Positions 17,267 to 25,858 of a stretch of DNA of 64,000 nucleotides are shown here, piece by piece. The DNA comes from Rhodophyticola sp017644125 (GTDB lineage: Bacteria > Pseudomonadota > Alphaproteobacteria > Rhodobacterales > Rhodobacteraceae). The number at the start of each line of letters is the position of its first letter. Position 1 is the stretch's first letter. The DNA is taken from assembly GCF_042140125.1 (NCBI RefSeq), contig NZ_CP159473.1. One strand, 5' to 3'. The notes under the pieces are model-generated. The model was not told where the DNA came from and ran no database searches. It saw only the letters and a program-made list of their open reading frames with translations. A program made the position numbers and the translations under genes.

Positions 17267-17979
17267 TGCCCGCACTGGCGGAACAGACGGTCGTGATCAC
17301 CGGGGCGGCGCAGGGGCTTGGCGCCGCGATTGCGCGGGTCTTCGCGGGGCAGGGCGCGCGGCTGGTGCTGATGGATCTCGACGCCGAAGGTCTGGCCGCG
17401 GTGAAGGCAGCGACCGGCGGCAGGACCGAAACGCTGACCGTGGATCTGTCCGATGCGGAAGCCACCGCCGATGCGATTTCCGCGATCCGTGGGCCGGTCG
17501 GCACCTTGATCCACAATGCCGCCATATTGCGGCCCGAGCCCTTGGAGCAGGTCAGCCTTGCGACATTCAGGGCGACGATGGACGTGGGCATACAAGCCGG
17601 TTTTCAGCTGTCTCAAGGCGTTTGGAGCGGTATGAAGGCGCAGGGCGGCGGGGCGCTCATCTTCGTCTCCTCGCAATCGGGCATCAAGGGATTTGCGGAT
17701 GAAACCGCCTATTGCGCGGCGAAACACGCGCTGGAGGGGTTCTCCAAATGCCTTGCCCTGGAGGGTGCGGCCCATGGCATCCTGTCCTGCACGATCACGC
17801 CGGGCAAGGCGATGCACACCCCGATGTCGGAGGCGAACTATCCGCCCGAGCTGAAGGCCGAGTGGATCGATCCCGCGCGCCTTGCGCCTGCCTTTGCCCA
17901 TATCGCCACCGCCCGTGACATGGCGTTGAGCGGCCAGCGCCTGAATGCCTGGGATCTGTCGCAGGAGCATCCGTTGTGA
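17266..17979 (+). CDS. Short-chain dehydrogenase/reductase (SDR)
   Basis: A 237-residue classical SDR. TGAAQGLG (residues 12-19) is the cofactor glycine motif, the HNAAI segment corresponds to NNAG, the catalytic serine is in VSSQSG and the catalytic pair is in YCAAK (about 147-151). An acidic residue in MDLDAEG suggests a preference for NAD(H). I chose the ATG at 17266, in a TGATG junction with the preceding gene; the upstream alternative at 17233 lies inside that gene. The stop overlaps the GTG start of the M20 peptidase. Confidence 0.9.
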   Translation: MPALAEQTVVITGAAQGLGAAIARVFAGQGARLVLMDLDAEGLAAVKAATGGRTETLTVDLSDAEATADAISAIRGPVGTLIHNAAILRPEPLEQVSLATFRATMDVGIQAGFQLSQGVWSGMKAQGGGALIFVSSQSGIKGFADETAYCAAKHALEGFSKCLALEGAAHGILSCTITPGKAMHTPMSEANYPPELKAEWIDPARLAPAFAHIATARDMALSGQRLNAWDLSQEHPL

Positions 17980-19328
17980 AAGATATCTACGCCTATATAG
18001 ACGCCCATGCGGACGAGTTCGTGGCGGATCTTCAGACCTTCGTCCGGCAACCCTCGGTCTCGGCGCAGGATATCGGTCTGCGCGACTGCGCGGCGCTGAT
18101 CCGGGATATGATGCACCGCGACGGGCTTCCGGCGGAGTTCCACGAGCTGGAGGAGGGGCCGCCTGTCGTCTATGGGGAAATCCCGTCCGGATCCCGCAAG
18201 ACGCTTCTGTGTTATTCCCATTACGACGTGCAGCCCCCCGAACCGATCGAGGCATGGAGCCATGGCGGCCCGTGGTCGGGCGCAGTGGTTGACGGCGTGC
18301 TTTACGGGCGCGGCGCGACCGACAACAAATCCGGCGTTCTGGCCTTCAACAAGGCGGCCAAGGCATTTCTGGCGGTGCGCGGAGAGGTGCCTGTGGGCCT
18401 GAAGCTTCTCATCGAAGGAGAGGAAGAGATCGGCTCGCCCAATCTTGGGCCATGGGCCAAGGCCAATGCCAAGATGCTCGAAGCGGACGGGATGCACTGC
18501 CTCGATGGCAGCCTTGAAATCGGGGTCGAGGTGCCGGACGTGTCCCTGGGCCTGAAATCGGTGCTGTTCGTGGAACTGATCGCGCGGGGGCCGCGGACGG
18601 ATGTGCATTCGCTGAACGCGCCGCTGGTGCCGAACCCGGTCTGGGATCTGGTTCATGCGCTGGCCACGATCATGGATCGCGAGAAACGCATTCTCATTCC
18701 CGACTGGGCCGAAGGTATCTACGAGCCCGATGCCGAGGATATGGGATATCTGGAAGACAAGGCCGCGCGGATCGATTTCGACCTCCTCAAGCAGGAAATG
18801 GGCGTCGACGCCTTCGCGCTCGGCCGCGATGGGGTCGAGGCGCTGACGGCGCGGACCTACGAACCGACGGCCAATATCCAGGGCATCACGGGCGGCTATA
18901 CCGGGAAAGGCACCAAGACCATCGTTCCGGCCGAAGCGCGGGTGCGGATGGATTTTCGCCTGATCCCCAACATCTCGCCGGCGAGGGCGATCGTGAAGCT
19001 GCGCGATCATCTCAAGGCGCAGGGCTTCGACCGGATCGAGGTGAAGGGCGAGGCGCGGACCGAAGACCCCTACAAGATCTCCGCCCGCGAGGATATCAGC
19101 CAATCGATCATCGCCGCCGCTCATGAGGTCTATGGCGAGCCGCCCATCGTCAACGGCGTCTCTGCCGAGGGGGCGATCCTGAAACATGTCTGGATCCCCT
19201 GCGTTCTGACCGGTTTCGCCAATCCGGGCTGCAATCTGCATGCCCCGGACGAGAACATTCATATCGACAAGTACATCCAGGGCATCAAATACGCCGCTGC
19301 CATCATGGACCATTTCGGCCGCTCCTGA
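17976..19328 (+). CDS. M20 family dipeptidase/deacylase
   Basis: A 450-residue M20 metallopeptidase of the carnosinase/CPG2 type. YSHYDVQPP holds the first zinc ligand with its following Asp, GRGATDNKSG the bridging aspartate, and EGEEEIGSP the catalytic glutamate pair; a dimerisation domain lies about 190-360. The C-terminal NLHAPDENI supplies the last histidine. These enzymes hydrolyse dipeptides or N-acylated and N-carbamoylated amino acids. The start is GTG, overlapping the SDR stop as GTGA. No signal peptide is seen, so it acts in the cytoplasm. Confidence 0.93.
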   Translation: MKDIYAYIDAHADEFVADLQTFVRQPSVSAQDIGLRDCAALIRDMMHRDGLPAEFHELEEGPPVVYGEIPSGSRKTLLCYSHYDVQPPEPIEAWSHGGPWSGAVVDGVLYGRGATDNKSGVLAFNKAAKAFLAVRGEVPVGLKLLIEGEEEIGSPNLGPWAKANAKMLEADGMHCLDGSLEIGVEVPDVSLGLKSVLFVELIARGPRTDVHSLNAPLVPNPVWDLVHALATIMDREKRILIPDWAEGIYEPDAEDMGYLEDKAARIDFDLLKQEMGVDAFALGRDGVEALTARTYEPTANIQGITGGYTGKGTKTIVPAEARVRMDFRLIPNISPARAIVKLRDHLKAQGFDRIEVKGEARTEDPYKISAREDISQSIIAAAHEVYGEPPIVNGVSAEGAILKHVWIPCVLTGFANPGCNLHAPDENIHIDKYIQGIKYAAAIMDHFGRS

Positions 19329-19355
19329 GCGGCCTGACTGAAAGGACAACTCAAG

Positions 19356-21032
19356 ATGCCCAAGGTCGATATCGCCTTCGACACCTACCACGATTACGAG
19401 GCGCTGACCGCGCATCTGCATGCGCTGGCCGACGCCTACCCGCATCTGTGCACGCTCACCTCCATCGCCAGGAGCTTCCAAGGGCGCGAAGTCTGGTTTC
19501 TGACGATCACGAACCCCGAGACGGGGCCCGCATCGGAAAAGTCGGGCTTCTACATCGACGCGCAGATCCATGCGGAGGAGCATGCGACCAGTGCCACGGC
19601 GCTTTATGCCTGCTGGTATCTGCTGACCAAGTGCGGGCAGGACGAGGAGGTGACGCGGCTTCTGGATCGGCAGGTGTTCTACATCGTCCCCCGCATCAAT
19701 CCCGACGGGGCGGAATACGCGCTGACCGCGCCCTATCATCCTTGGTGCGGAAATGGCCGCTTCCTGCCCGGCGAGGACCGGATCGAGGGGCTGATCCCAC
19801 AGGACATCGATGGCGACGGATACATTGTCCAGATGCGCGTTCCCGACACCAAGGGCGAGTGGAAGAAGGATGACGAGAACCCCGACATCATGGTGCAGCG
19901 CGAACCGGGGGAGGAAGGTGGCGAGTATTACCGCCTCTACCCCGAGGGGATGATCCGCAATTACGACGGCGTCCATGTGCATATCGAGATGCAGCAGGAC
20001 GGCAACATGAACCGCAATTTCCCGACCAACTGGACGCCGCAGGAGTATGGAGCGGGCGACCATCCGTTTTCCGAGCCCGAGGCGGCGGGCATCGGCAAAT
20101 TGATCCTGGATCATCCCAACATCACCGGCATATGCGCCTATCACACCCATGGCGGCATCATCCTGCGGCCGTCGATGCTGCAGCCCGACAGCGAGATGAG
20201 CCCGCCCGATCTGGCGCTTTACAAGGCGCTTGGCGAGGTCGGGGAGCGGCTCACCGGGTATCCCACGATCTCGGTCTATGAGGATTTCACGCCCGACAAG
20301 ACCAAGGCGCGCCATGGCTCCCTAACCGGCTGGACCTATGAGGAGATGGGCATCATCTCCTTCGCGACCGAGCTTTGGGATCTGGAGCGCACCGCCGGCG
20401 TGCCCAAGGAAGGCTATTACAACCTCGGCCCGCGCGACGCGGCCACCCAACGGCTGGTGCATGACTGGGTGGTGGAGAATGTCGGCGCGCACGGGTTCCG
20501 CCCGTGGAGCGCGTTCGACCACCCGCAGCTTGGCCCGGTTGAGGTGGGCGGGATGGTCTACATCTGGAGCTACCGGAACCCGCCCGGCAAAATGCTGGAA
20601 GAGATCTGCCACAACAATGTGCTCTTCAACCTCCGCCATGCGGCCGCCGCCCCGCGGATCGCCGTGGACACGCTTGAGGTGGAGGCGCTTGGCGCGGATC
20701 TGCACCGGGTCACGGCGGTTGTGTCGAACCACGGTTATCTGCCCACGAACCTGTCGGATGTCGCCGTGAAGAACGGTGTCGCGAAGCCCGTGACCGTGGA
20801 GCTGGACTGCGACGGCGCCGATCTGGTGATGAACCCGGGCGACGTGAAGCTTGGCAACCTCGCCGGGCGAAACGAACGCCGCTATGCCTACTCCAACTGG
20901 GGTCAGCAATGGTCGCCGGTGACAAAGAAGGTCGAATGGCTTGTGAAGGCGACCGCGCCGGCGGCCAGTGTCACGGTCACGGCACGCTCGGAAAAAGGCG
21001 GCGTTCATCGGCAAAGCGCCGCGCTTGATTGA
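19356..21032 (+). CDS. M14 family zinc carboxypeptidase
   Basis: A 558-residue M14 peptidase. The zinc ligands are His and Glu in AQIHAEEHATS (about 70-80) and His in YHTHGG (about 265). MNRNFPTNW gives the substrate-binding Asn-Arg pair, and the catalytic glutamate is in ATELWDLE (about 345). An acidic insert (about 140-200, with DIDGDGYIVQ) resembles a calcium-binding loop, and a C-terminal beta domain of about 130 residues follows. It has no signal peptide although many relatives are secreted. It lies 27 bases after the M20 gene and has an AAGGACAA site. It may act on modified C-terminal residues. Confidence 0.92.
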   Translation: MPKVDIAFDTYHDYEALTAHLHALADAYPHLCTLTSIARSFQGREVWFLTITNPETGPASEKSGFYIDAQIHAEEHATSATALYACWYLLTKCGQDEEVTRLLDRQVFYIVPRINPDGAEYALTAPYHPWCGNGRFLPGEDRIEGLIPQDIDGDGYIVQMRVPDTKGEWKKDDENPDIMVQREPGEEGGEYYRLYPEGMIRNYDGVHVHIEMQQDGNMNRNFPTNWTPQEYGAGDHPFSEPEAAGIGKLILDHPNITGICAYHTHGGIILRPSMLQPDSEMSPPDLALYKALGEVGERLTGYPTISVYEDFTPDKTKARHGSLTGWTYEEMGIISFATELWDLERTAGVPKEGYYNLGPRDAATQRLVHDWVVENVGAHGFRPWSAFDHPQLGPVEVGGMVYIWSYRNPPGKMLEEICHNNVLFNLRHAAAAPRIAVDTLEVEALGADLHRVTAVVSNHGYLPTNLSDVAVKNGVAKPVTVELDCDGADLVMNPGDVKLGNLAGRNERRYAYSNWGQQWSPVTKKVEWLVKATAPAASVTVTARSEKGGVHRQSAALD

Positions 21033-21062
21033 GATCGGAACCAAGGGAAAGGACCCCCCGAC

Positions 21063-21458
21063 ATGACATCTTCCGCCATCACGCTCAGCAGCCCGCCCGA
21101 TGTGGCCCGTGCGCCGACCTATGAACACGCCTCCCGCGCGGGCGATTTCATTCATGTGGCGGGGCAGGTGGCCCGCGACGAAAACGGAAACTGGATCGGC
21201 GGCGACGATGCCGGCGCCCAGGCCGTTCAGGTCTACCGCAACATCGGCCGGGTTCTGGCCCATATGGGGGCCGGGCCGCAGGATGTGGTCAAGATCACCG
21301 TCTACATGCTCGACCGGGACGACAGCGCGGCGATCACCAAGGCGCGGCTGGATTTCTTCGGGGATCACAAGCCGCCCCATACCGGGCTGCTGGTCGCGGG
21401 CCTTGGCGGGCCGCAGGTCAAGCTTGAGGTGGAGGTGGTGGCATATCTGCCGGGCTAG
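21063..21458 (+). CDS. RidA/YjgF family protein
   Basis: A 131-residue trimeric RidA-fold protein. HVAGQVARDENG, NIGRVLAHMGAGPQDVVKITVYML and the GPQVKLEVEVVAYL C-terminus match the family. Archetypal RidA hydrolyses 2-aminoacrylate and other reactive enamines and imines released by PLP enzymes. The usual arginine of the active site (R105 in E. coli) would fall in the LVAGLGGPQVKLEVE region, where I do not see it, so this may be an Rid subfamily other than RidA proper. It is the last gene of the right arm and fits a pathway with several aminotransferase steps. Confidence 0.87.
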   Translation: MTSSAITLSSPPDVARAPTYEHASRAGDFIHVAGQVARDENGNWIGGDDAGAQAVQVYRNIGRVLAHMGAGPQDVVKITVYMLDRDDSAAITKARLDFFGDHKPPHTGLLVAGLGGPQVKLEVEVVAYLPG

Positions 21459-21507
21459 AGCGCATCGTCCCGCGCCGGACCCTGCGGGCGGGTGCGGGAT
21501 GGTTCCC

Positions 21508-22263
21508 TTATGCGGACAGCAAATCGGCTCCCGCGGGGGTGGGCCCGTTCGCACAGGCATTCGCGACAGCCGTCAGGACATGGCCCGTCCCGTGCACGGT
21601 GCGGATCAGATCGCGGTCGAGCCCCGCCTCGCCGAGTTTCCTTCGCAGCCTCGCCACATGGGCGTCGATCGCCCGGTTCGTTGCGGTCACGCTGTGGCCG
21701 TACAACTCGCGCATCAGACGATCCCGGGACACGACCTGACCGGACGCCTCGACAAGGCAGCGCAGGATCGCGAACTCCATGGCGGTCAGCGGGATCGGTC
21801 GGATGAACTGATCGAACAGCGTGCGGCGCGGAATGTCGAGGGTGAGCCCGGCGAAGCTGTAATGCTCCGTCTCGTCTTCCGTGGTCTTGTCGACCACCAT
21901 GTGCCGCCGCCGCAACACGGTGCGGATGCGCGCCAGAAGCTCGCGCGGCTCGAAGGGTTTGGTCAGATAATCGTCGGCCCCGATTTCCAGACCGATGATC
22001 TTGTCATAGATCTCGTCGCGCGCGGTCAGAAAGATGATCGGCATGGACGAACTCTTGCGTAGTTCCCGCGCGATGTCGAAGCCATCCAGATCGGGCAGGC
22101 CCACATCGAGGATCATCAGATCGAAATCGCGATGCTCCATCGCCACGCCCATCTGCACGCCGGATCCGGCGGTGGAGATATCGAAACCCTGCTTTGTCAG
22201 AAACCGGTCGAGAAACTTCGTGAGCTGTCGATCGTCATCTACTGCAAGGATGCTATCTGCCAT
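21508..22263 (-). CDS. OmpR-family response regulator
   Basis: A 251-residue two-domain regulator. The receiver domain has the acidic pair in AVDDD, the phosphorylation site Asp53 in LDVGLPDLDG, Thr in LTARDE and Lys in TKPFEP. The winged-helix DNA-binding domain occupies about 140-232. I take the ATG at 22263 (MADSILAVDD) rather than 22290, as it places the receiver domain at the N-terminus and has an AGGAAAGG site upstream. It is divergent from the hybrid kinase gene, with only 57 bases between, so the pair shares a control region and very likely forms one phosphorelay. Confidence 0.92.
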   Translation of the reverse strand: MADSILAVDDDRQLTKFLDRFLTKQGFDISTAGSGVQMGVAMEHRDFDLMILDVGLPDLDGFDIARELRKSSSMPIIFLTARDEIYDKIIGLEIGADDYLTKPFEPRELLARIRTVLRRRHMVVDKTTEDETEHYSFAGLTLDIPRRTLFDQFIRPIPLTAMEFAILRCLVEASGQVVSRDRLMRELYGHSVTATNRAIDAHVARLRRKLGEAGLDRDLIRTVHGTGHVLTAVANACANGPTPAGADLLSA

Positions 22264-22320
22264 TGACCTGGGCCTTTCCTGGATCGTCAACTACCCATAA
22301 TAGGACTGGAGGATGCAGCA

Positions 22321-24522
22321 TTGATCTCGATCAAACATTTGTCTTGGGCGATGATCGCATCTGCGGTGGTCCTGATCTGGGCGCTTGCGGCGGGGCTGCA
22401 TTTCGGCGCCGAAACCCGGCGGCATTTTGCGGATCTGACCGAGAGCTGGACCCTGTATTCCAGCGAAGCCGAGCAGACCGGAGACTGGATCAGCGCGATC
22501 CGCGGGCATCTGGGCTACGGCGGGATCATCCATAATTTCAAGAACTACGTGATCCGCCAGGATCCCGGCTATCGCGACGAGGTGCTGCGGCAGCTGGAGC
22601 GGTTCGACGGCGTGGTCGCGGCCTACAGGGCAAGTGAGCCGTCCGAGGCGGAGCAGGCCGCGCTTGGCGATATCGTCGATACGGTCGCGCGCTACCGCGA
22701 CAACCTGGCCATCGCCGACAGGGGGGCCGCGGCCAACTGGCCGGCCGAGCGCACCGACGGTCTGGTGCGGGTGGATGACGCGCGCGCCATCGCCGGGCTC
22801 GCCACGCTGGAGACGGTCTGGCGCGACGCGCGGCGGCAAGGCACCGCGCGGCTTATCGATGCCGTGCGGCGTGGCGAGACGCTTACGATCACCGGGTTCG
22901 TGGCGATGTTCCTGCTGGTGGTCGCGGCGGCGGTCCTGTCGACGCTGATCTTCGTTCTGGCCCGGAACGTCCGCCGGTCGGTGGCCCGTCTGGCCGAAGA
23001 GCTTGCGGCGCGCGCCCGGGTCGAGCGATCCGAGAAACTGCTGGCCGAGGTGGTCGAGCAGAGCCCGGCCACGATCCTGATCACCGATACCGGCGGGGTG
23101 ATCCGCTATGTCAACCGCCGCTTCGAACAGGCCTCGGGCTGGCCGCGGGAGGAGGTCATCGGGCAGACGCCGAAATTCCTCGAATCCGGGGATACGCCGC
23201 GCGACGATTACAGGGAGATCTGGCGCCTGTTGCGCAACGGGGACCGATGGCAGGGCCTGTTCCGCAATCTCCGGCGCGACGGGTCGAGTTTCTGGGTCGA
23301 TACGGTGATCCTGCCGCTTCGCGGCACCGACGGGGTGATCCACAGCTATGTGGGCGTTGGCGAGGATATCACGGACCGGCGCGAGGCCCGCGATCAGGTC
23401 GCGCGCGCCCAGAAACTGGAAGCGGTGGGGCTGCTGGCCGGGGGGATCGCCCATGATTTCAACAATATCCTGACCACCATCGTCGGATCGGCCCATCTGG
23501 CCGCGGAAGAAGCCGCGCCCGGATCGGAGCAGGCGCAGGACATCGCGCAGATCTCCATCGCGGCCCGCCGCGCAAAGGCGCTCGTCCGGCAGCTTCTGGG
23601 ATTCGCGCGCCGGGAGACGTCGAAATCCGAGCCGATCAAGCTTGACGGCGCGATCGGGGAGGCCGCGGATCTGCTGCGCGCGGCAATCGCGCCGACCATC
23701 GTGATCGAGACGCCCGACGATGCCCCGATCTGCGTTCTGGCGGATCAGACCCATCTGCATCAGATCCTGATCAATCTTGGCACCAATGCGGCCGAGGCGA
23801 TTGGCGAGCGGCCCGGATGCGTCCGCTTTTCGGTGGAGCGGCTGACCGATCCGCCCGCGGATCTGCCCGGTCGCCCGGATGGCTGGGTTCAGCTTTGCGT
23901 CGATGATGACGGCCCCGGCATCCCCGAGGTCGAGCGGCAGCGGGTGTTCGACGCCTTCTACACCACCAAGCCGTTGGGAAAGGGGTCGGGGCTGGGCCTC
24001 GCGGTGGTGCAGGGGCTGGTTCAGGATATGGGCGGGCTGGTGCGGATCGGGACATCGCCGGACGGGGGCGCGCGGTTCTGCGTCCTGTTGCCCGCGGCCG
24101 CGGCCACGGCCGGTCAACGGGCGGTGCCCAAGGCGGGCGTGGCGCCGCATGGCCATGGCCGGCTTCTTCTGGTCGATGACCGGACCGAGATTGCCGCGAC
24201 CTTCCGCCGGGTGCTGGAACGCCTGGGCTATCGGGTGGATGCCTTCACCGCGCCCGAAATCGCGCTGAAGGCCTTCCGCGAGAAGCCCGACCGCGTCGAT
24301 CTGGTGATTTCCGATGTGGTCATGCCGGGCATGTCCGGAACCGAGCTGGTGACCGAAATGCGCAAGCTGCGGCCCGATCTTCCGGTGGTTCTGTGGACCG
24401 GGTTCAAGAGGGCGGCACTCGATCTGCCGGGCCCGGTGCCGGCGGTGTTGAGCAAACCCGTCGACCCGCTTGATCTGGCGCGCGCGGTCCATGAGGCGCT
24501 CTTGCCCGCCAGGCGGCCCTGA
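22321..24522 (+). CDS. Hybrid sensor histidine kinase (TM-PAS-HK-REC)
   Basis: A 733-residue inner-membrane kinase. There is a first membrane helix (about 8-28), a periplasmic region of some 160 residues, a second helix (about 192-216), a PAS/PAC domain (about 240-350), a phospho-acceptor His378 in AHDFNNILTTIVG, an ATPase domain with the N box around GTNAAEAIG and GSGLGLAV, and a C-terminal receiver with Asp665 in VISDVVMPGMSG. The start is TTG at 22321, supported by GGAGGA at 22308-22313; an ATG at 22314 reads into a stop after three codons. The signal sensed is unknown. It lies just upstream of the iodate-reductase-like operon. Confidence 0.92.
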   Translation: MISIKHLSWAMIASAVVLIWALAAGLHFGAETRRHFADLTESWTLYSSEAEQTGDWISAIRGHLGYGGIIHNFKNYVIRQDPGYRDEVLRQLERFDGVVAAYRASEPSEAEQAALGDIVDTVARYRDNLAIADRGAAANWPAERTDGLVRVDDARAIAGLATLETVWRDARRQGTARLIDAVRRGETLTITGFVAMFLLVVAAAVLSTLIFVLARNVRRSVARLAEELAARARVERSEKLLAEVVEQSPATILITDTGGVIRYVNRRFEQASGWPREEVIGQTPKFLESGDTPRDDYREIWRLLRNGDRWQGLFRNLRRDGSSFWVDTVILPLRGTDGVIHSYVGVGEDITDRREARDQVARAQKLEAVGLLAGGIAHDFNNILTTIVGSAHLAAEEAAPGSEQAQDIAQISIAARRAKALVRQLLGFARRETSKSEPIKLDGAIGEAADLLRAAIAPTIVIETPDDAPICVLADQTHLHQILINLGTNAAEAIGERPGCVRFSVERLTDPPADLPGRPDGWVQLCVDDDGPGIPEVERQRVFDAFYTTKPLGKGSGLGLAVVQGLVQDMGGLVRIGTSPDGGARFCVLLPAAAATAGQRAVPKAGVAPHGHGRLLLVDDRTEIAATFRRVLERLGYRVDAFTAPEIALKAFREKPDRVDLVISDVVMPGMSGTELVTEMRKLRPDLPVVLWTGFKRAALDLPGPVPAVLSKPVDPLDLARAVHEALLPARRP

Positions 24523-24594
24523 GCTGCGCCGTCCCGCGCGGCCGTTACATCCCGTCACATCTTTTCACGCTTCGTCACCCCGCCCGCAACATGC

Positions 24595-24615
24595 GTTAAC
24601 AGCGGGCCCGTTAAC
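24595..24615. promoter_or_regulatory. Paired GTTAAC sites upstream of the peroxidase operon
   Basis: Two copies of the palindrome GTTAAC (24595-24600 and 24610-24615) are spaced 15 bases centre to centre, about 90 bases before the first peroxidase gene. Just upstream, 24545-24578 contains repeated GTCAC/TTCAC words (GTCACATC, TTCACGC, GTCACC). Either could be an operator, possibly for the adjacent OmpR-type regulator, which usually binds direct repeats. This is a pattern observation only. Confidence 0.3.
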
Positions 24616-24704
24616 CTTTGAGTTGACCCCGCGACCCTGCGGCGCGCTTTTGCCTGCGCCAAGGGTCCGCCGGTGTGAGCGTCAGGAACTGAAAGGACAG
24701 CAAG

Positions 24705-25847
24705 ATGCGAGAAACCCCCACCTTTCTGCCACGGGCTGCCCGTCGCCTTGGTGGTGCGGCCCTGGCCGCCTTCTTGATGGCAAGTGCCGCAATGCCGCAA
24801 GGCGGTGCGCCGGACGTATTCGCCCCGCTGCCGGACCCGCGCGAGGTGAACGCCGCGCGCGCAGCCCTTGGCGAAATGTTGTTTTTCGACAGCCGCCTCT
24901 CGGGCGACATGGCCAATTCCTGCGCCACCTGCCACAGCCCCGAAACCGGCTGGTCGGATGGCCGGCCGATGTCGACCGGCTATACGGGCGTGGAGTATTT
25001 TCGCAACGCGCCCAGCCTCTTCAACGTGGCGAACCGCACCTATTTCATGTGGGACGGGCGGCTTGACGGGGCCGATCTGGGCACGGTCGTGCGCGACATG
25101 ATCACCGAAAGCCACACGATGCTGATGGACAGTCGCCTGATGCAGCACCGTCTGGCGCAGGTTCCCGAATATGCCCGGATGTTTCAGGACGCCTATGGCA
25201 ACGAGCCCTATGGCGGGCGCATCTACGGTGCCATCGGCGAATACCTGAAAACCATCCGCACCGAAGGGGCCCCTTTCGACGCCTATCTGCGCGGGGACGA
25301 GGCCGCGATGTCCGAGGCCGCGCTGCGCGGGATGGAGCTGTTCGCGGGGGAGGCGGGATGCGCCGCCTGTCACGCCGGCGCGATGCTGTCGGATGGCGGG
25401 CTTCACGCCACGGGCGCCCCGGATCACCCCGAGCTTCTGGGAACGGGGGGCGATGCGGAAATGACCGCGCTGCGGCAGATCACGTTGCTGCGCCACTACG
25501 CCACGATGGGCACGCCCAATTACATGAACCTGCGCGAAGATGTCGGCAATTACGTCGTGACGAAGGACGAGGCCGACTGGGGCCGCTTCGTCACGCCCTC
25601 CCTCTGGGATGTGGGGCAGACCGCGCCTTACATGCATTCGGGCGTCTACGGCACGCTTGAGGAGGTCGTAGCCTTCTACAACGAGGGCGGCGGCGCCGAC
25701 GACCGCGGGGGGCTGGAGCCGCTGGATCTGGACGATCAGCAAATGGCCGATCTGGTCGCCTTTCTGGACAGCCTGACCGGCAGCGCGCCGAACGTCACGG
25801 TGCCGGATTTGCCCGATTACGCGCTTCGTACTCTGGGCCAGAATTGA
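24705..25847 (+). CDS. idrP1: Di-haem cytochrome c peroxidase/MauG family protein, IdrP-like
   Basis: A 380-residue periplasmic di-haem protein with a signal peptide (hydrophobic stretch about 14-30) and two haem-binding motifs, CATCH (73-77) and CAACH (219-223), set in the usual CCP/MauG framework (LGEMLFFDSRLS, TPSLWDVGQTAPYMHSG). Classical CCPs use electrons to reduce hydrogen peroxide. In iodate reductase loci two such proteins are thought to remove peroxide or reactive intermediates released by IdrAB. Four consecutive genes (peroxidase, peroxidase, Rieske, AioA-like) match that set, hence the tentative symbol. Which of the two is P1 and which is P2 cannot be decided here. Confidence 0.8.
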   Translation: MRETPTFLPRAARRLGGAALAAFLMASAAMPQGGAPDVFAPLPDPREVNAARAALGEMLFFDSRLSGDMANSCATCHSPETGWSDGRPMSTGYTGVEYFRNAPSLFNVANRTYFMWDGRLDGADLGTVVRDMITESHTMLMDSRLMQHRLAQVPEYARMFQDAYGNEPYGGRIYGAIGEYLKTIRTEGAPFDAYLRGDEAAMSEAALRGMELFAGEAGCAACHAGAMLSDGGLHATGAPDHPELLGTGGDAEMTALRQITLLRHYATMGTPNYMNLREDVGNYVVTKDEADWGRFVTPSLWDVGQTAPYMHSGVYGTLEEVVAFYNEGGGADDRGGLEPLDLDDQQMADLVAFLDSLTGSAPNVTVPDLPDYALRTLGQN

Positions 25848-25858
25848 GGAGAGACAAT

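Noticed and set aside
1..21458. Ectoine degradation (doe/eut) as the pathway of region 1
   Set aside because: The creatinase-like M24 and AstE-like proteins resemble DoeA and DoeB, but they are on opposite arms, there is no AsnC-type regulator, no DoeC/DoeD pair and no ectoine transporter set, and many extra hydrolases remain unexplained.
21459..21507. Possible terminator between the RidA and response-regulator genes
   Set aside because: TCCCGC and GCGGGA can pair (6 bases) but the stem is short and the loop long, which is too weak to call.
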